Source of the DNA: Paraflavitalea sp. CAU 1676
GTDB taxonomy: Bacteria; Bacteroidota; Bacteroidia; Chitinophagales; Chitinophagaceae
Reading direction: 5' to 3'
Assembly (NCBI RefSeq): GCF_029223285.1
Contig: NZ_JARHUJ010000004.1
Coordinates: 62,001-126,000, forward strand
Length of the DNA stretch: 64,000 nt
Positions 25,519-33,900 of this stretch are shown in pieces. The notes beneath the pieces are model-generated. The model was not told the origin of the DNA. It made no database searches and saw only the letters and a list, made by a program, of their open reading frames with translations. A program made the position numbers and the translations under genes. Each line of letters begins with the position of its first letter. Position 1 is the first letter of the stretch.

Positions 25519-28500
25519 TTAGGCGTCTTTGCCGTGGCAGTTCTTGAACTTTTTGCCGCTGCCACAAGGACAAAGGTCATTGCGGCCCACTTTAGGTCCT
25601 ACGCGCACAGGCTCTTGTTTTACCTGAGTAGAAGGATCGAGGTAGTCGTTCTCGTTGGCCGCATAGTCATCGCCCCGGCGATCTACTTCTTCCTTATTGG
25701 CCTGCATACGACTCATATCGGTCTTCTCTTCGTGCCCTTCCCGGATCTGTTGTGGATTTTGTTGCTCCACGGGGATATTGGCATGGCTGAGGAAGCTGAT
25801 AATGTCTTTGTTCACATCGCTATCCATCCGCTTGAACAGGTCGAAAGCCGTGATCTTATAGATCACCAGCGGATCTTTCTGCTCGAGGTAAGCTGTTTGT
25901 ACGCTCTGTTTCAGATCGTCCATAGCGCGCAGGTGCTCTTTCCAGGCATCGTCGATGATGGCCAACGTGATCTGGCGCTCCAGGGCATTGGTCAGTTCAC
26001 GGCCTTCTGTCTCTACCGTTTTATTCAGATTGGCCAGTACCTGCATTCCCTTTTTACCGTCGGTAAATGGTACCACTACGTTCTCGATATGGGCTCCCTG
26101 TGTTGCACGGATATTTTTGAACACCGGCACTGCCTGCTGCTGAACGTCAGTCAGTTTACGCTGGTAGCGTGTTGTAGCCTCTGCATACAGGCGGTCGGCC
26201 AGTTGTCCGGCATTGCCCTTATTGAACTCTTCTTCTGTAATAGATGTGTCTATACCAAAGTTTACGATGGTTGCCATCTTAAATCCTTCGAAATCGCTCT
26301 GCTCCTGGAATCCGGAGATCAGGCTTTCTGCTACGATATAGAATGCGTTATCGAGGTCGAGTGCGAGGCGGTCACCAAACAGCGCGTGGTTACGTTTCTT
26401 ATAGATCACATTACGCTGCTTGTTCATGACGTCGTCATATTCCAGCAGGCGCTTACGGATACCAAAGTTGTTCTCTTCTACTTTCTTCTGCGCACGTTCG
26501 ATGCTCTTCGTTACCATGCTGTGCTGGATAACTTCCCCTTCTTTGTAACCAAAGCGGTCCATGATGGAAGCGATACGTTCGCTACCGAAGAGGCGCATCA
26601 ACTCATCTTCCAGTGATACATAAAACTGGGTAGTACCGGGATCGCCCTGACGACCTGCACGGCCACGAAGCTGGCGGTCCACACGGCGGCTTTCATGGCG
26701 TTCTGTGCCGATGATGGCCAAACCGCCTGATTCCTTAACACCAGGTCCGAGCTTGATATCCGTACCACGACCCGCCATGTTGGTAGCGATGGTTACAGCG
26801 CCGGCCAATCCAGCCTCTGCTACCACCTGCGCCTCACGGGCGTGTTGTTTTGCGTTCAAAACGTTGTGGGGGATCTTTTTACCCTGCATCATCTTGCTCA
26901 ACAACTCACTCACTTCTACCGAAGTAGTACCCACCAGTACCGGACGGCCTTCGTTACGCAGCTTTTCAATTTCATCGATCACCGCCTTGTACTTCTCGCG
27001 CTTGGTCTTGTACACCAGGTCTTCCTGGTCTTTACGGATGGCTGTTACGTTTGTTGGGATCGTAACTACATCCAGTTTATAGATATCCCAGAACTCACCG
27101 GCTTCCGTAACAGCTGTACCGGTCATACCGGCCAGTTTGTGGTACATCCGGAAGTAGTTCTGCAAGGTGATGGTCGCATAGGTTTGTGTAGCCGCTTCGA
27201 TCTTCACGTTTTCCTTGGCTTCAATAGCCTGGTGTAAACCATCGCTGTAACGGCGTCCATCGAGGATACGGCCGGTTTGTTCGTCAACGATCTTCACCTG
27301 TCCTTCCATCACCACATACTCGATATCCTTATCGAAAAGGGTATAGGCTTTCAGCAATTGCTGCACCGTATGGATACGGTCGGCCTTGATGGTGTAATCG
27401 TTGAGTACCGCTTCCTTGCGTTGCAGTTTATCTTCGCTGCTCAGTTCTTCTTTTTCGATCTCGGCCAATTGAACGCCGATATCCGGCAGCACAAAGAATT
27501 CGGGATCTTCGCCCGACCGGGTGATCGCCTGGATACCCTTATCAGTAAGCTCCACCTGGTTATTCTTCTCGTCGATATGGAAATACAATTCCTGGTCAAC
27601 TGTTGGCATTTGCTTCTGCTGATCGGCCAGGTAGTAGTTTTCTGATTTCTGAAGTTTTACCCGTACGCCTGGTTCGCTGAGGAACTTGATCAGGGCGCTG
27701 TTCTTGGGTAAGCCACGGAAAGCACGCATCAGGGCGAGTCCGCCACCTTTGGGTTCATCGTCGCCGTCGGCAAATAATTTCTTGGCTTCGTTCAGGTATT
27801 TGTTGGTAACCTGTTTCTGTACCTCTACCAGCTTCTCTACGCGGCCTTTCAGGATATGGTATTGCTGGTCGTCGCCACGGGGCACCGGACCCGAGATGAT
27901 CAGGGGCGTACGGGCGTCGTCGATCAATACGCTATCCACCTCATCCACCATGGCAAAATGGTGTTTGCGTTGCACCATTTCTTCCGGACTGTGTACCATG
28001 TTGTCGCGGAGATAGTCAAAACCGAATTCGTTGTTTGTACCGTAGGTAATATCGGCCTGGTAGGCCTTGCGCCTGTCGGCACTATTGGGTTGGTGTTTGT
28101 CGATACAATCAACGGTAAGGCCCAGCCATTCGAAGATGGTGCCATTCCATTCAGAGTCACGTTTGGCCAGGTAGTCGTTCACGGTTACGATATGCACACC
28201 TTGTCCGGCGAGCGCGTTCAGATAAGCCGGCAGGGTAGATACGAGTGTTTTACCTTCACCGGTGGCCATTTCCGAGATCTTGCCTTCGTGCAGCACGGTA
28301 CCGCCGATAAGCTGTACATCGTAATGCACCATGTTCCAGGTGATGGGCGCGCCGCCTGCATTCCAGGTATTCTTAAATATCGATTTATCGCCTTCTATCC
28401 GGACATATTCTTTTCTTACACTCATGTCGCGGTCGAGTTGCGTGGCTGTAGCAACGATCTCGGTATTTTCCTTGAAGCGACGGGCGGTTTCTTTTACCGT

Positions 28501-28842
28501 AGCGTAGGCTTCGGGAAGAATTTCTTTGAGCACCTCTTCAATTTGCTTATCGCGCTCCTTGATCAGTTTGTCAACCTCTTGATAAATAGCATCCTTGCCG
28601 TTGATATCGCTAAAGGGGAGCTCTTCGGCCTGTTTGTTCAGGGAGGCCATATCTTCATCGATCTTTTGCAGGTGGGTCTTTATCCGCTGGCGGAATTCCT
28701 GGGTCTTATTCCTTAACTGGTCATTGTTCAGGGATTGGAAGGCGGCAAAGTGCTTGTTGATCTGCGCCACGATGGGTTGGATATTCTTGATATCCTTCTC
28801 CGACTTGCTGCCTCCAAACATTTTCGATAAGAAACCTAACAT
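25519..28842 (-). CDS. secA: Preprotein translocase ATPase subunit SecA
   Basis: 1107 aa, longer than the roughly 900-aa enterobacterial protein, as usual in Bacteroidota because of insertions. It drives Sec-dependent export across the cytoplasmic membrane with SecYEG. Motifs: Walker A GEGKT (Gly195-Thr199), DEVDS of motif II, the GRAGRQGDPG motif VI region, and a C-terminal zinc-binding tail LCPCGSGKKFKNCH that in other bacteria contacts SecB and lipids. N-terminal residues 60-150 form a predicted coiled-coil-rich insertion. It is monocistronic, between the GNAT gene and a 0.5-kb gap. Confidence 0.97.
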   Translation of the reverse strand: MLGFLSKMFGGSKSEKDIKNIQPIVAQINKHFAAFQSLNNDQLRNKTQEFRQRIKTHLQKIDEDMASLNKQAEELPFSDINGKDAIYQEVDKLIKERDKQIEEVLKEILPEAYATVKETARRFKENTEIVATATQLDRDMSVRKEYVRIEGDKSIFKNTWNAGGAPITWNMVHYDVQLIGGTVLHEGKISEMATGEGKTLVSTLPAYLNALAGQGVHIVTVNDYLAKRDSEWNGTIFEWLGLTVDCIDKHQPNSADRRKAYQADITYGTNNEFGFDYLRDNMVHSPEEMVQRKHHFAMVDEVDSVLIDDARTPLIISGPVPRGDDQQYHILKGRVEKLVEVQKQVTNKYLNEAKKLFADGDDEPKGGGLALMRAFRGLPKNSALIKFLSEPGVRVKLQKSENYYLADQQKQMPTVDQELYFHIDEKNNQVELTDKGIQAITRSGEDPEFFVLPDIGVQLAEIEKEELSSEDKLQRKEAVLNDYTIKADRIHTVQQLLKAYTLFDKDIEYVVMEGQVKIVDEQTGRILDGRRYSDGLHQAIEAKENVKIEAATQTYATITLQNYFRMYHKLAGMTGTAVTEAGEFWDIYKLDVVTIPTNVTAIRKDQEDLVYKTKREKYKAVIDEIEKLRNEGRPVLVGTTSVEVSELLSKMMQGKKIPHNVLNAKQHAREAQVVAEAGLAGAVTIATNMAGRGTDIKLGPGVKESGGLAIIGTERHESRRVDRQLRGRAGRQGDPGTTQFYVSLEDELMRLFGSERIASIMDRFGYKEGEVIQHSMVTKSIERAQKKVEENNFGIRKRLLEYDDVMNKQRNVIYKKRNHALFGDRLALDLDNAFYIVAESLISGFQEQSDFEGFKMATIVNFGIDTSITEEEFNKGNAGQLADRLYAEATTRYQRKLTDVQQQAVPVFKNIRATQGAHIENVVVPFTDGKKGMQVLANLNKTVETEGRELTNALERQITLAIIDDAWKEHLRAMDDLKQSVQTAYLEQKDPLVIYKITAFDLFKRMDSDVNKDIISFLSHANIPVEQQNPQQIREGHEEKTDMSRMQANKEEVDRRGDDYAANENDYLDPSTQVKQEPVRVGPKVGRNDLCPCGSGKKFKNCHGKDA

Positions 28843-29350
28843 GATTATAGCTGGTTGATGTGTTTATAAGATTATTGAACCTTCCTGTCGTCAAAAAAGA
28901 TGCTATACTTTGATAACGAGCCAATTTGACAGGACGTCAAAGGTAAGGAAAAGCGAGCGTAGTGGACCACGCCAATGAGGTGTGATGTGAAGTGATTGAT
29001 GGTTTCACCGGGCGAATTGAGCGATGATTCAGTCAGAACAATGCCTGTTCGCGCTCACCCAGGCTAAAATTGATCCTACCGGGTTCATTATAGGTGTTCT
29101 ACAGACCGGTAAAAAAAATAATGTATCATTCGCTCCGGCCGCTGCTGATGCATCTGGTCATGAAACGGATTTTCTCATCCGGCAGACTGAGAAATCACAT
29201 TGATGGAGAGCATCTCTGCAAACTGTAATGGCTCATGCGCCAGCATTGCATGATGGAGGCGGTAATGAGAGGCTATTTAAGGCAAAAAGGCAGCAAAACG
29301 GAAATGTTTTGCTGCCTCCTGACCTGGCTATCAATGATAACTTTTGCTAT
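28843..29350. other. Intergenic region upstream of secA
   Basis: About 510 bp without a plausible gene. Near secA lies a short inverted repeat (TTTGAC 28925-28930, 5-bp gap, GTCAAA 28936-28941). At the far end is the terminator of the cytochrome c gene (29289-29316). No promoter with both elements could be assigned with confidence, and no tRNA-like structure is seen. Confidence 0.6.
29289..29316 (-). terminator. Intrinsic terminator of the di-haem cytochrome gene
   Basis: Perfect 11-bp stem (GGCAGCAAAAC / GTTTTGCTGCC) with a 6-nt loop. On the minus strand it is followed by TTTTTGCC, and it lies 35 bp past the stop of the cytochrome c gene (29351). Confidence 0.85.
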
Positions 29351-30328
29351 TTAATGTTGGTTGGTGATCACCCCGGACTTTACTTCGTTCTTTACGGGCT
29401 TCAGGCTTTGCAGGTATTTGAACAAGGCTTTCAGTTCATCGTCACTCATGCGCGAGTAGGAAGGCCAGGGCATGGGACTATGCGGGTTGATGCGGCCCTG
29501 ACGGAATCGTTGTATGAATTGCTCCTGCGACCATCCGGCGAGCCTGCCGGTAGTGGCGTCGGGCGTAAGGTTGGGGGTAAGCAGGGAATATTTTTCAGCG
29601 TCGATGATCGATTCGATCGTCATGCCGCCGGCAAAGGGTTCGCCGATCATGGCGCCAGTCATCGGATCGCGGTTGCTGTGGCAGCCCACGCAATTGGCGA
29701 TGCTGTTGGCTATGTACTTACCGTAATTGGCGGTAGTGTCGCGAGGAATACTCTTCCGGATCGGCATCGACGGGCCCACGGGTTTGATCATAAATGCTTT
29801 CACCACCTTGCCCATAGTGAATATCTCATGTTGAGGCACTTCATGTTTTACAGGCTTTTGACTGCGCAGGAATGAAATGATGGCAGTAAGATCCTCATCG
29901 GTAGCATCATGGAACGGCATGAAGTCGAGCACCGCGGTATTATCGGGGCGCACGCCATAACGTAGCAGCCTGGCAATCTCCGCATCGGTACGTTTGCCAA
30001 TGCCGGTTTCCATATCGGGTGTAATATTCCTTACGTATATAGTAGCGATGGGCAATTTAAAAGGCATGCCTCCACTGAGCGGCACTTCCTGGCCTTTCAG
30101 CATCAGTTCCTTTGAAGCGGGATCGTGGTGACAATCGGTACAATGGCCCGGACCATAAGCTATATACCGTCCGCGGGCGATGATACTGCTATCCGTCGAC
30201 GCTTTGATATCGGGATAAGGCGCTTCGAATTGCAGGTTCTGCCGGCAGGCAACTGTAATGATCAGCCCCACGACCAGCACGACGATGATAATACCTGTCC
30301 ACTTAAGGATCTTCAGAAATACTTTCAT
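29351..30328 (-). CDS. Membrane-anchored di-haem cytochrome c
   Basis: 325 aa. One N-terminal transmembrane segment (about residues 9-28) anchors it to the cytoplasmic membrane with the haem domains in the periplasm. Two CxxCH haem attachment sites, CTDCH (63-67) and CVGCH (213-217), lie in two similar cytochrome c modules of about 130 residues, each with a distal Met candidate. Resembles the cytochrome subunits of periplasmic alcohol/aldehyde dehydrogenases and other electron carriers. No dehydrogenase gene is adjacent, so the redox partner is unknown. Confidence 0.88.
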   Translation of the reverse strand: MKVFLKILKWTGIIIVVLVVGLIITVACRQNLQFEAPYPDIKASTDSSIIARGRYIAYGPGHCTDCHHDPASKELMLKGQEVPLSGGMPFKLPIATIYVRNITPDMETGIGKRTDAEIARLLRYGVRPDNTAVLDFMPFHDATDEDLTAIISFLRSQKPVKHEVPQHEIFTMGKVVKAFMIKPVGPSMPIRKSIPRDTTANYGKYIANSIANCVGCHSNRDPMTGAMIGEPFAGGMTIESIIDAEKYSLLTPNLTPDATTGRLAGWSQEQFIQRFRQGRINPHSPMPWPSYSRMSDDELKALFKYLQSLKPVKNEVKSGVITNQH

Positions 30329-30708
30329 GGCTTTATAAAATTCAAATTGGTTATGTTGAAAGGTTAGAGAGGCAAATCTTGTTATTTATCAGCCCGCGAG
30401 AAAGAGAGAGGCGGATAGATTGTCGAATGCTGGTAGTGAATTGTGGTAGTCCGTCGGGCGCCCCGTCATTGGAAAGAGAAAAACTTAACAGGTCGCGGTC
30501 ACCAGAAGCTGCATGGCGAGCCGTTGCTGGTTTTAAGTATGAAGCCGCGAAGCATTAGACGATGGACAGGCGCACTGGGGCCCCTATTCCTTCAAGCAGC
30601 TCACGCTGGAGACTAGCGGGCTCGTCGGGAATTGTTTGATTTTCTGGCAAAATTTATTTGTTGGAATGATAAAATAGTTAGTATTTTTACTGCTAAAATT
30701 ATTAGTCT
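30329..30708. other. Intergenic region between cytochrome c and LexA-like gene
   Basis: About 380 bp between divergent genes. The only clear feature is the promoter-like pair just before the right-hand gene (30657-30689). The remainder shows no gene or repeat that I can support. Confidence 0.55.
30657..30689 (+). promoter_or_regulatory. Probable promoter of the LexA-like regulator
   Basis: TTTG (30657-30660), a 21-bp spacer and TATTTTTA (30682-30689), close to the Bacteroidota TTTG / TAnnTTTG consensus apart from the last base. It is 19 bp upstream of the ATG (30709). The surrounding A+T-rich stretch contains imperfect TTAGTA / CTAATA repeats that could be the regulator's own binding sites. 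Confidence 0.45.
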
Positions 30709-31461
30709 ATGGGAATAGCTGGTAAAAACCTTAAATATCTCCGCAAGCTGCGGGGCTGGACCCAGGAAGAGTTTTCCAACAAACTGGGCATCAAGAGATC
30801 CTTGTTAGGCGCTTATGAAGAAGAAAGAGCCGATCCACGGATCGAGGTGCTGGAGCAGGTAGGTGAGTTATTCAAGCTTACGCTCGATGAACTGTTGTTG
30901 AAAGACCTGGGTGACGCAAAAGGTAATTACCTCGCAAAACGAAGGGCGCAAAAAATGTCTACCGGCTCCAACGAGATCCAACTCGTGCCGGTGAAGGCTG
31001 CGGCAGGTTATCTCGCCGGATATGCCGACCCCGAATTCCTGGACGAACTCAATACATTCACCTTACCGATGCTCGCTCCCGGATCTTACAGGGCATTTGA
31101 AATTGTGGGCGACTCCATGTTGCCAACGCCCAGTGGTTCGGTGATCGTAGGAGAAAAGGTGGATGATGTAGATGATGTGAAGAACAATAATACCTACATC
31201 GTTATCAGCCGTAATGAAGGCATCGTCTATAAAAGGGTGTTGAAGAATACGCGTACGAGGAATAAGTTTACCCTGATCAGTGACAATGTTGCTTATCAAC
31301 CCTACAATATCAATGCAGAAGATGTGATCGAGTTGTGGAAGGCGACGATGGTGATCAGTAAGGCTAACGTACAACAGCGTTGGGATGTAAACCAACTGGC
31401 CAGTGTGGTGAGTGACCTGCAGGAACAGGTGAGCCAACTGAAGAAAAAGAAAGCGAATTAA
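30709..31461 (+). CDS. XRE/S24 (LexA/CI-like) transcriptional regulator
   Basis: 250 aa. N-terminal Cro/CI HTH (residues 5-62; LGIKRSLLGAYEEERA recognition region), then a hinge and a S24 peptidase-like domain (about 90-215). The catalytic Ser136 is in GDSMLP and Lys175 in YKRV, as in LexA. Possible self-cleavage Ala-Gly pairs lie at 99-100 and 103-104. The C-terminus ends in a short coiled coil (VVSDLQEQVSQLKKKK). It would repress genes until triggered by stress-induced self-cleavage or a ligand. It is convergent with the DNA repair island, whose control by it is only a possibility. Confidence 0.85.
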   Translation: MGIAGKNLKYLRKLRGWTQEEFSNKLGIKRSLLGAYEEERADPRIEVLEQVGELFKLTLDELLLKDLGDAKGNYLAKRRAQKMSTGSNEIQLVPVKAAAGYLAGYADPEFLDELNTFTLPMLAPGSYRAFEIVGDSMLPTPSGSVIVGEKVDDVDDVKNNNTYIVISRNEGIVYKRVLKNTRTRNKFTLISDNVAYQPYNINAEDVIELWKATMVISKANVQQRWDVNQLASVVSDLQEQVSQLKKKKAN

Positions 31462-31532
31462 CAGGACGGATTATTGGATAAAACTGGCATTTGGTTGGCA
31501 GTACGCAGGTACAAGCCGCATGCCATGTAACA

Positions 31533-31576
31533 CGCAGCGACCGGTAATTATAGGAATATAGTTATTCGTCGTTGCG
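31533..31576. terminator. Strong bidirectional-type terminator
   Basis: Long hairpin: CGCAGCGAC (31533-31541) pairs with GTCGTTGCG (31568-31576) with one G-U pair. The inner arms GTAATTATA / TATAGTTAT continue the stem to a GGAA tetraloop. Seven T follow on the + strand. It lies between convergent genes (31461 and 31639). Confidence 0.8.
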
Positions 31577-31638
31577 TTTTTTTGTGCGCTATTATGTTGC
31601 AGGTAAGTGAGCAATATCCTCCTGCAATCGATCTGTTA

Positions 31639-32541
31639 TCAGCCGTAAATATCCAATGCAGCCCGGAACGTGTTGCAATGCGCCTCGACGATCGTCTTCA
31701 CCTGGGGCGAATAACCTCCACCCATCGCCACTGTACAGGGTATGTTGTGACGACGAAGCATTGAAAATACAATCTCATCCCTGCGGCGACAGCCCGGCAT
31801 CGAAACTTTTAATTTTCCGAATTTATCAGTATCCAGGATATCGACGCCCGACAAGAAGAAAGCAAAGTCGGGTTTTAGTTGGTTGATGAGGGTTTGAAGG
31901 GTGTTTTCCAGCAGTGGCAGATAAATGGCATCGTGGGTGCCATCCTTTAAGGCAACATCCAGGTCGCTCCGTTCTTTATGAAAGGGGTAGTTGTGATCAC
32001 CATGCATGCTGAAAGTAAATACGCGCGGCTCTTTTTCGAAGATGCGCGCGGTGCCGTTACCCTGGTGCACATCGAGGTCGATGATCAGTATCTTTTGAGC
32101 TAACTGGCGATGCAATAAATAATTCGCGGCAACAGCGAAATCGTTCAGCAGGCAAAAACCTTCTCCTCTATCTGCAAAAGCATGGTGTGTGCCACCTGCC
32201 ACATTCATGGCAACTCCATATTCCATTGCAAAATGACAGCAGTCGATCGTACCCTGCGCGATCACCAGTTCGCGTTTAGTCAAAGCCGGCGATTGCGGAA
32301 AACCTATATGCCGCTGCTCTTTGGCCGACAGCGTTTGCCGGTGCAGCTTCTCCAGGTAAGCGGCATCATGCGTCCACAACACGAACTCGTCCGGGCAAAC
32401 TTCGGGTGTAAATAAATTCAACGCGGTGATGCTTCCTTCATAGATCAATTGTTCTGGAATGAGTTCATATTTCACCATCGGAAACCGGTGGCCTTCGGGC
32501 AGGGGATGGGCGTAGATGGGATCGAATGCAATCTTCAACAT
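31639..32541 (-). CDS. Histone-deacetylase-fold amidohydrolase
   Basis: 300 aa from ATG 32541; an upstream TTG is less likely. Zinc-dependent deacetylase fold. Motifs: GGTHHAFADRGEGFC (active-site His pair), LDVHQGNGT (zinc ligands Asp and His) and, in the C-terminal half, SGVDILDTDKFG (third ligand Asp) and GGGYSP. These ligands match class II/IV-like bacterial deacetylases acting on acetylated amines (acetylpolyamine or acetyl-lysine). It starts 7 bp after the PdeM stop, so it is co-expressed with the ligase-associated repair genes. Substrate unknown. Confidence 0.9.
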   Translation of the reverse strand: MLKIAFDPIYAHPLPEGHRFPMVKYELIPEQLIYEGSITALNLFTPEVCPDEFVLWTHDAAYLEKLHRQTLSAKEQRHIGFPQSPALTKRELVIAQGTIDCCHFAMEYGVAMNVAGGTHHAFADRGEGFCLLNDFAVAANYLLHRQLAQKILIIDLDVHQGNGTARIFEKEPRVFTFSMHGDHNYPFHKERSDLDVALKDGTHDAIYLPLLENTLQTLINQLKPDFAFFLSGVDILDTDKFGKLKVSMPGCRRRDEIVFSMLRRHNIPCTVAMGGGYSPQVKTIVEAHCNTFRAALDIYG

Positions 32542-32548
32542 GGGCAAC

Positions 32549-33211
32549 TCATTGCAATTGAATGATCTGTTTATTGACGATGGCGAAGACGTTTTCGTCG
32601 GCAGCCGGGTTGATCATAGCCAGGCCGGTAAACTGTCCAAATGCCGGCAATACGCAAAATGACCGGGTGAAATAAAAGCAGGGAAAGGACAGTGATTGTT
32701 TGCCCAACCCGCTTATACGTACGCCGGGATGCAGGTGGCCCGAGAAACTATACAGCTGCTCACTGTTGATGTGCTCGGGTAGCAGGTCGTGGATGAAATT
32801 AAAATGGGTATGTAAAGTAAGGGACTCCTCGATGACTTCTATAGCAGCCTCCCTGTACCACTGGTCGCGCAGGATATCGTGGTTACCCCGCACGAGCCGG
32901 ATGGGCAGATCGGCAAAATCATGGCGCCATCTTTTAAACAGCTCCAGCTCTTTATTCTCCCGGCTGTGAAAAAGATCACCCACTACGATCACCTGTTCGG
33001 GTTGAAAATATTGCAGCTGACCTACGAGGCGCTGAAGGTCATGTTTGTAAACCATTTGTGGAATGGGGATGCCGTTCTTTCTGAAATGACCCGATTTGCC
33101 AAAATGGAGGTCCGACACGATCAGGGCTTTGGCTTCTTCCCAGAAGATGCAGCGATCGGGCGAAAGCCAGAATTGATGTTCGAATATTTTATGTGCTACG
33201 GGTACTTGCAT
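32549..33211 (-). CDS. pdeM: Ligase-associated DNA damage response phosphoesterase PdeM
   Basis: 220 aa from ATG 33211 (MQVPVAHKIFEHQF). Calcineurin-like metallophosphoesterase with ordered motifs: SDLHFGKSGHFR near residue 34, VVGDLFHS near 82, RGNHD near 110 and SGHLHPG near 160, all metal-binding. PdeM is known as one of the genes accompanying ATP-dependent ligase, Lhr-like helicase and MBL-fold exonuclease; all of these are in this stretch. Its presumed role is DNA end processing. The deacetylase gene is 7 bp downstream. Confidence 0.92.
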   Translation of the reverse strand: MQVPVAHKIFEHQFWLSPDRCIFWEEAKALIVSDLHFGKSGHFRKNGIPIPQMVYKHDLQRLVGQLQYFQPEQVIVVGDLFHSRENKELELFKRWRHDFADLPIRLVRGNHDILRDQWYREAAIEVIEESLTLHTHFNFIHDLLPEHINSEQLYSFSGHLHPGVRISGLGKQSLSFPCFYFTRSFCVLPAFGQFTGLAMINPAADENVFAIVNKQIIQLQ

Positions 33212-33353
33212 GAAGAACAGCAAAGTTAGGGAAAGGTAGTAAGATGTGCTGGCCTTCGCTTTCTGCGGCTGCAAAGATGATGTTTTTGTGTACATATACA
33301 GTGGATGTCACAGCAGCGAAGCTCACCCCGGCAGCCTTTGAAAACCTCACCGG

Positions 33354-33827
33354 TCATTTCTTCACGGCGGGCTTCACAGCAGCGATCTCTGCCTGTAATT
33401 GCTGCGCCCAATCGATCAACGCCTGATTCTCTTCGTCGGTGAGTTTGGCTTCGCCGTGCATCCACAAATAACTGTTCAGGGGCATCTCTTGTTTTTCGAT
33501 CACCTCGATCACTTCCTCCATGGCATGGTCCTGGTCTTGCGGTGAATAGGTTCCAAATTCGTTGAAGTTGAGGCTCCGTTTTCCATCTTCCACATGATCT
33601 TGCATCCACCAGCCAACGGGCTGAATGTTGGTATACCAGGGATAGTGGGTGTTGTTGCTGTGACAATCATAGCAGGCGCGCTCCAGTATTTCGGTGATGT
33701 CGGGTGGAATGAAATAATGCTGCGTGATGTCATTGGCTGTTATGCCAGCCGATTCATTGCGATCGGGGCGGATGAACTGGATGCCAATAAGGATGATCAA
33801 CAGTATACCGATGATCTTCTTTTTCAT
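33354..33827 (-). CDS. Haem-binding-domain protein (mono-haem, anchored)
   Basis: 157 aa. An N-terminal hydrophobic segment (about 5-20, MKKKIIGILLIILIG) anchors or exports it. The haem attachment site CYDCHSNNTHYPWY (Cys52-His56) is the signature of the 'Haem_bd' domain seen in many Bacteroidota. The rest, WWMQDHVEDGKRSLNFNEF and LTDEENQALIDWAQ, is also typical of this domain. It would sit outside the cytoplasmic membrane. It is located between the helicase and PdeM genes on the same strand; its function is unknown. Confidence 0.88.
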   Translation of the reverse strand: MKKKIIGILLIILIGIQFIRPDRNESAGITANDITQHYFIPPDITEILERACYDCHSNNTHYPWYTNIQPVGWWMQDHVEDGKRSLNFNEFGTYSPQDQDHAMEEVIEVIEKQEMPLNSYLWMHGEAKLTDEENQALIDWAQQLQAEIAAVKPAVKK

Positions 33828-33900
33828 GCGGCGGGTATTAAGGTGCTCTAAAATAACGAATCCGCAGAAAGGCAGGAAGTATTTACACGAACAGGCAGGA

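Noticed and set aside
25381-26616. 411-codon open frame on the + strand inside secA
   Set aside because: Antisense to the secA C-terminal part; its amino acid composition is not protein-like.
28843-29350. tRNA or small RNA gene in the gap upstream of secA
   Set aside because: No cloverleaf arms or T-loop motif found; only short inverted repeats and one terminator are visible.
33226-33666. Alternative minus-strand frame overlapping the haem-binding gene
   Set aside because: Arg-rich, no domain, and overlapped by the well-supported haem-binding frame.
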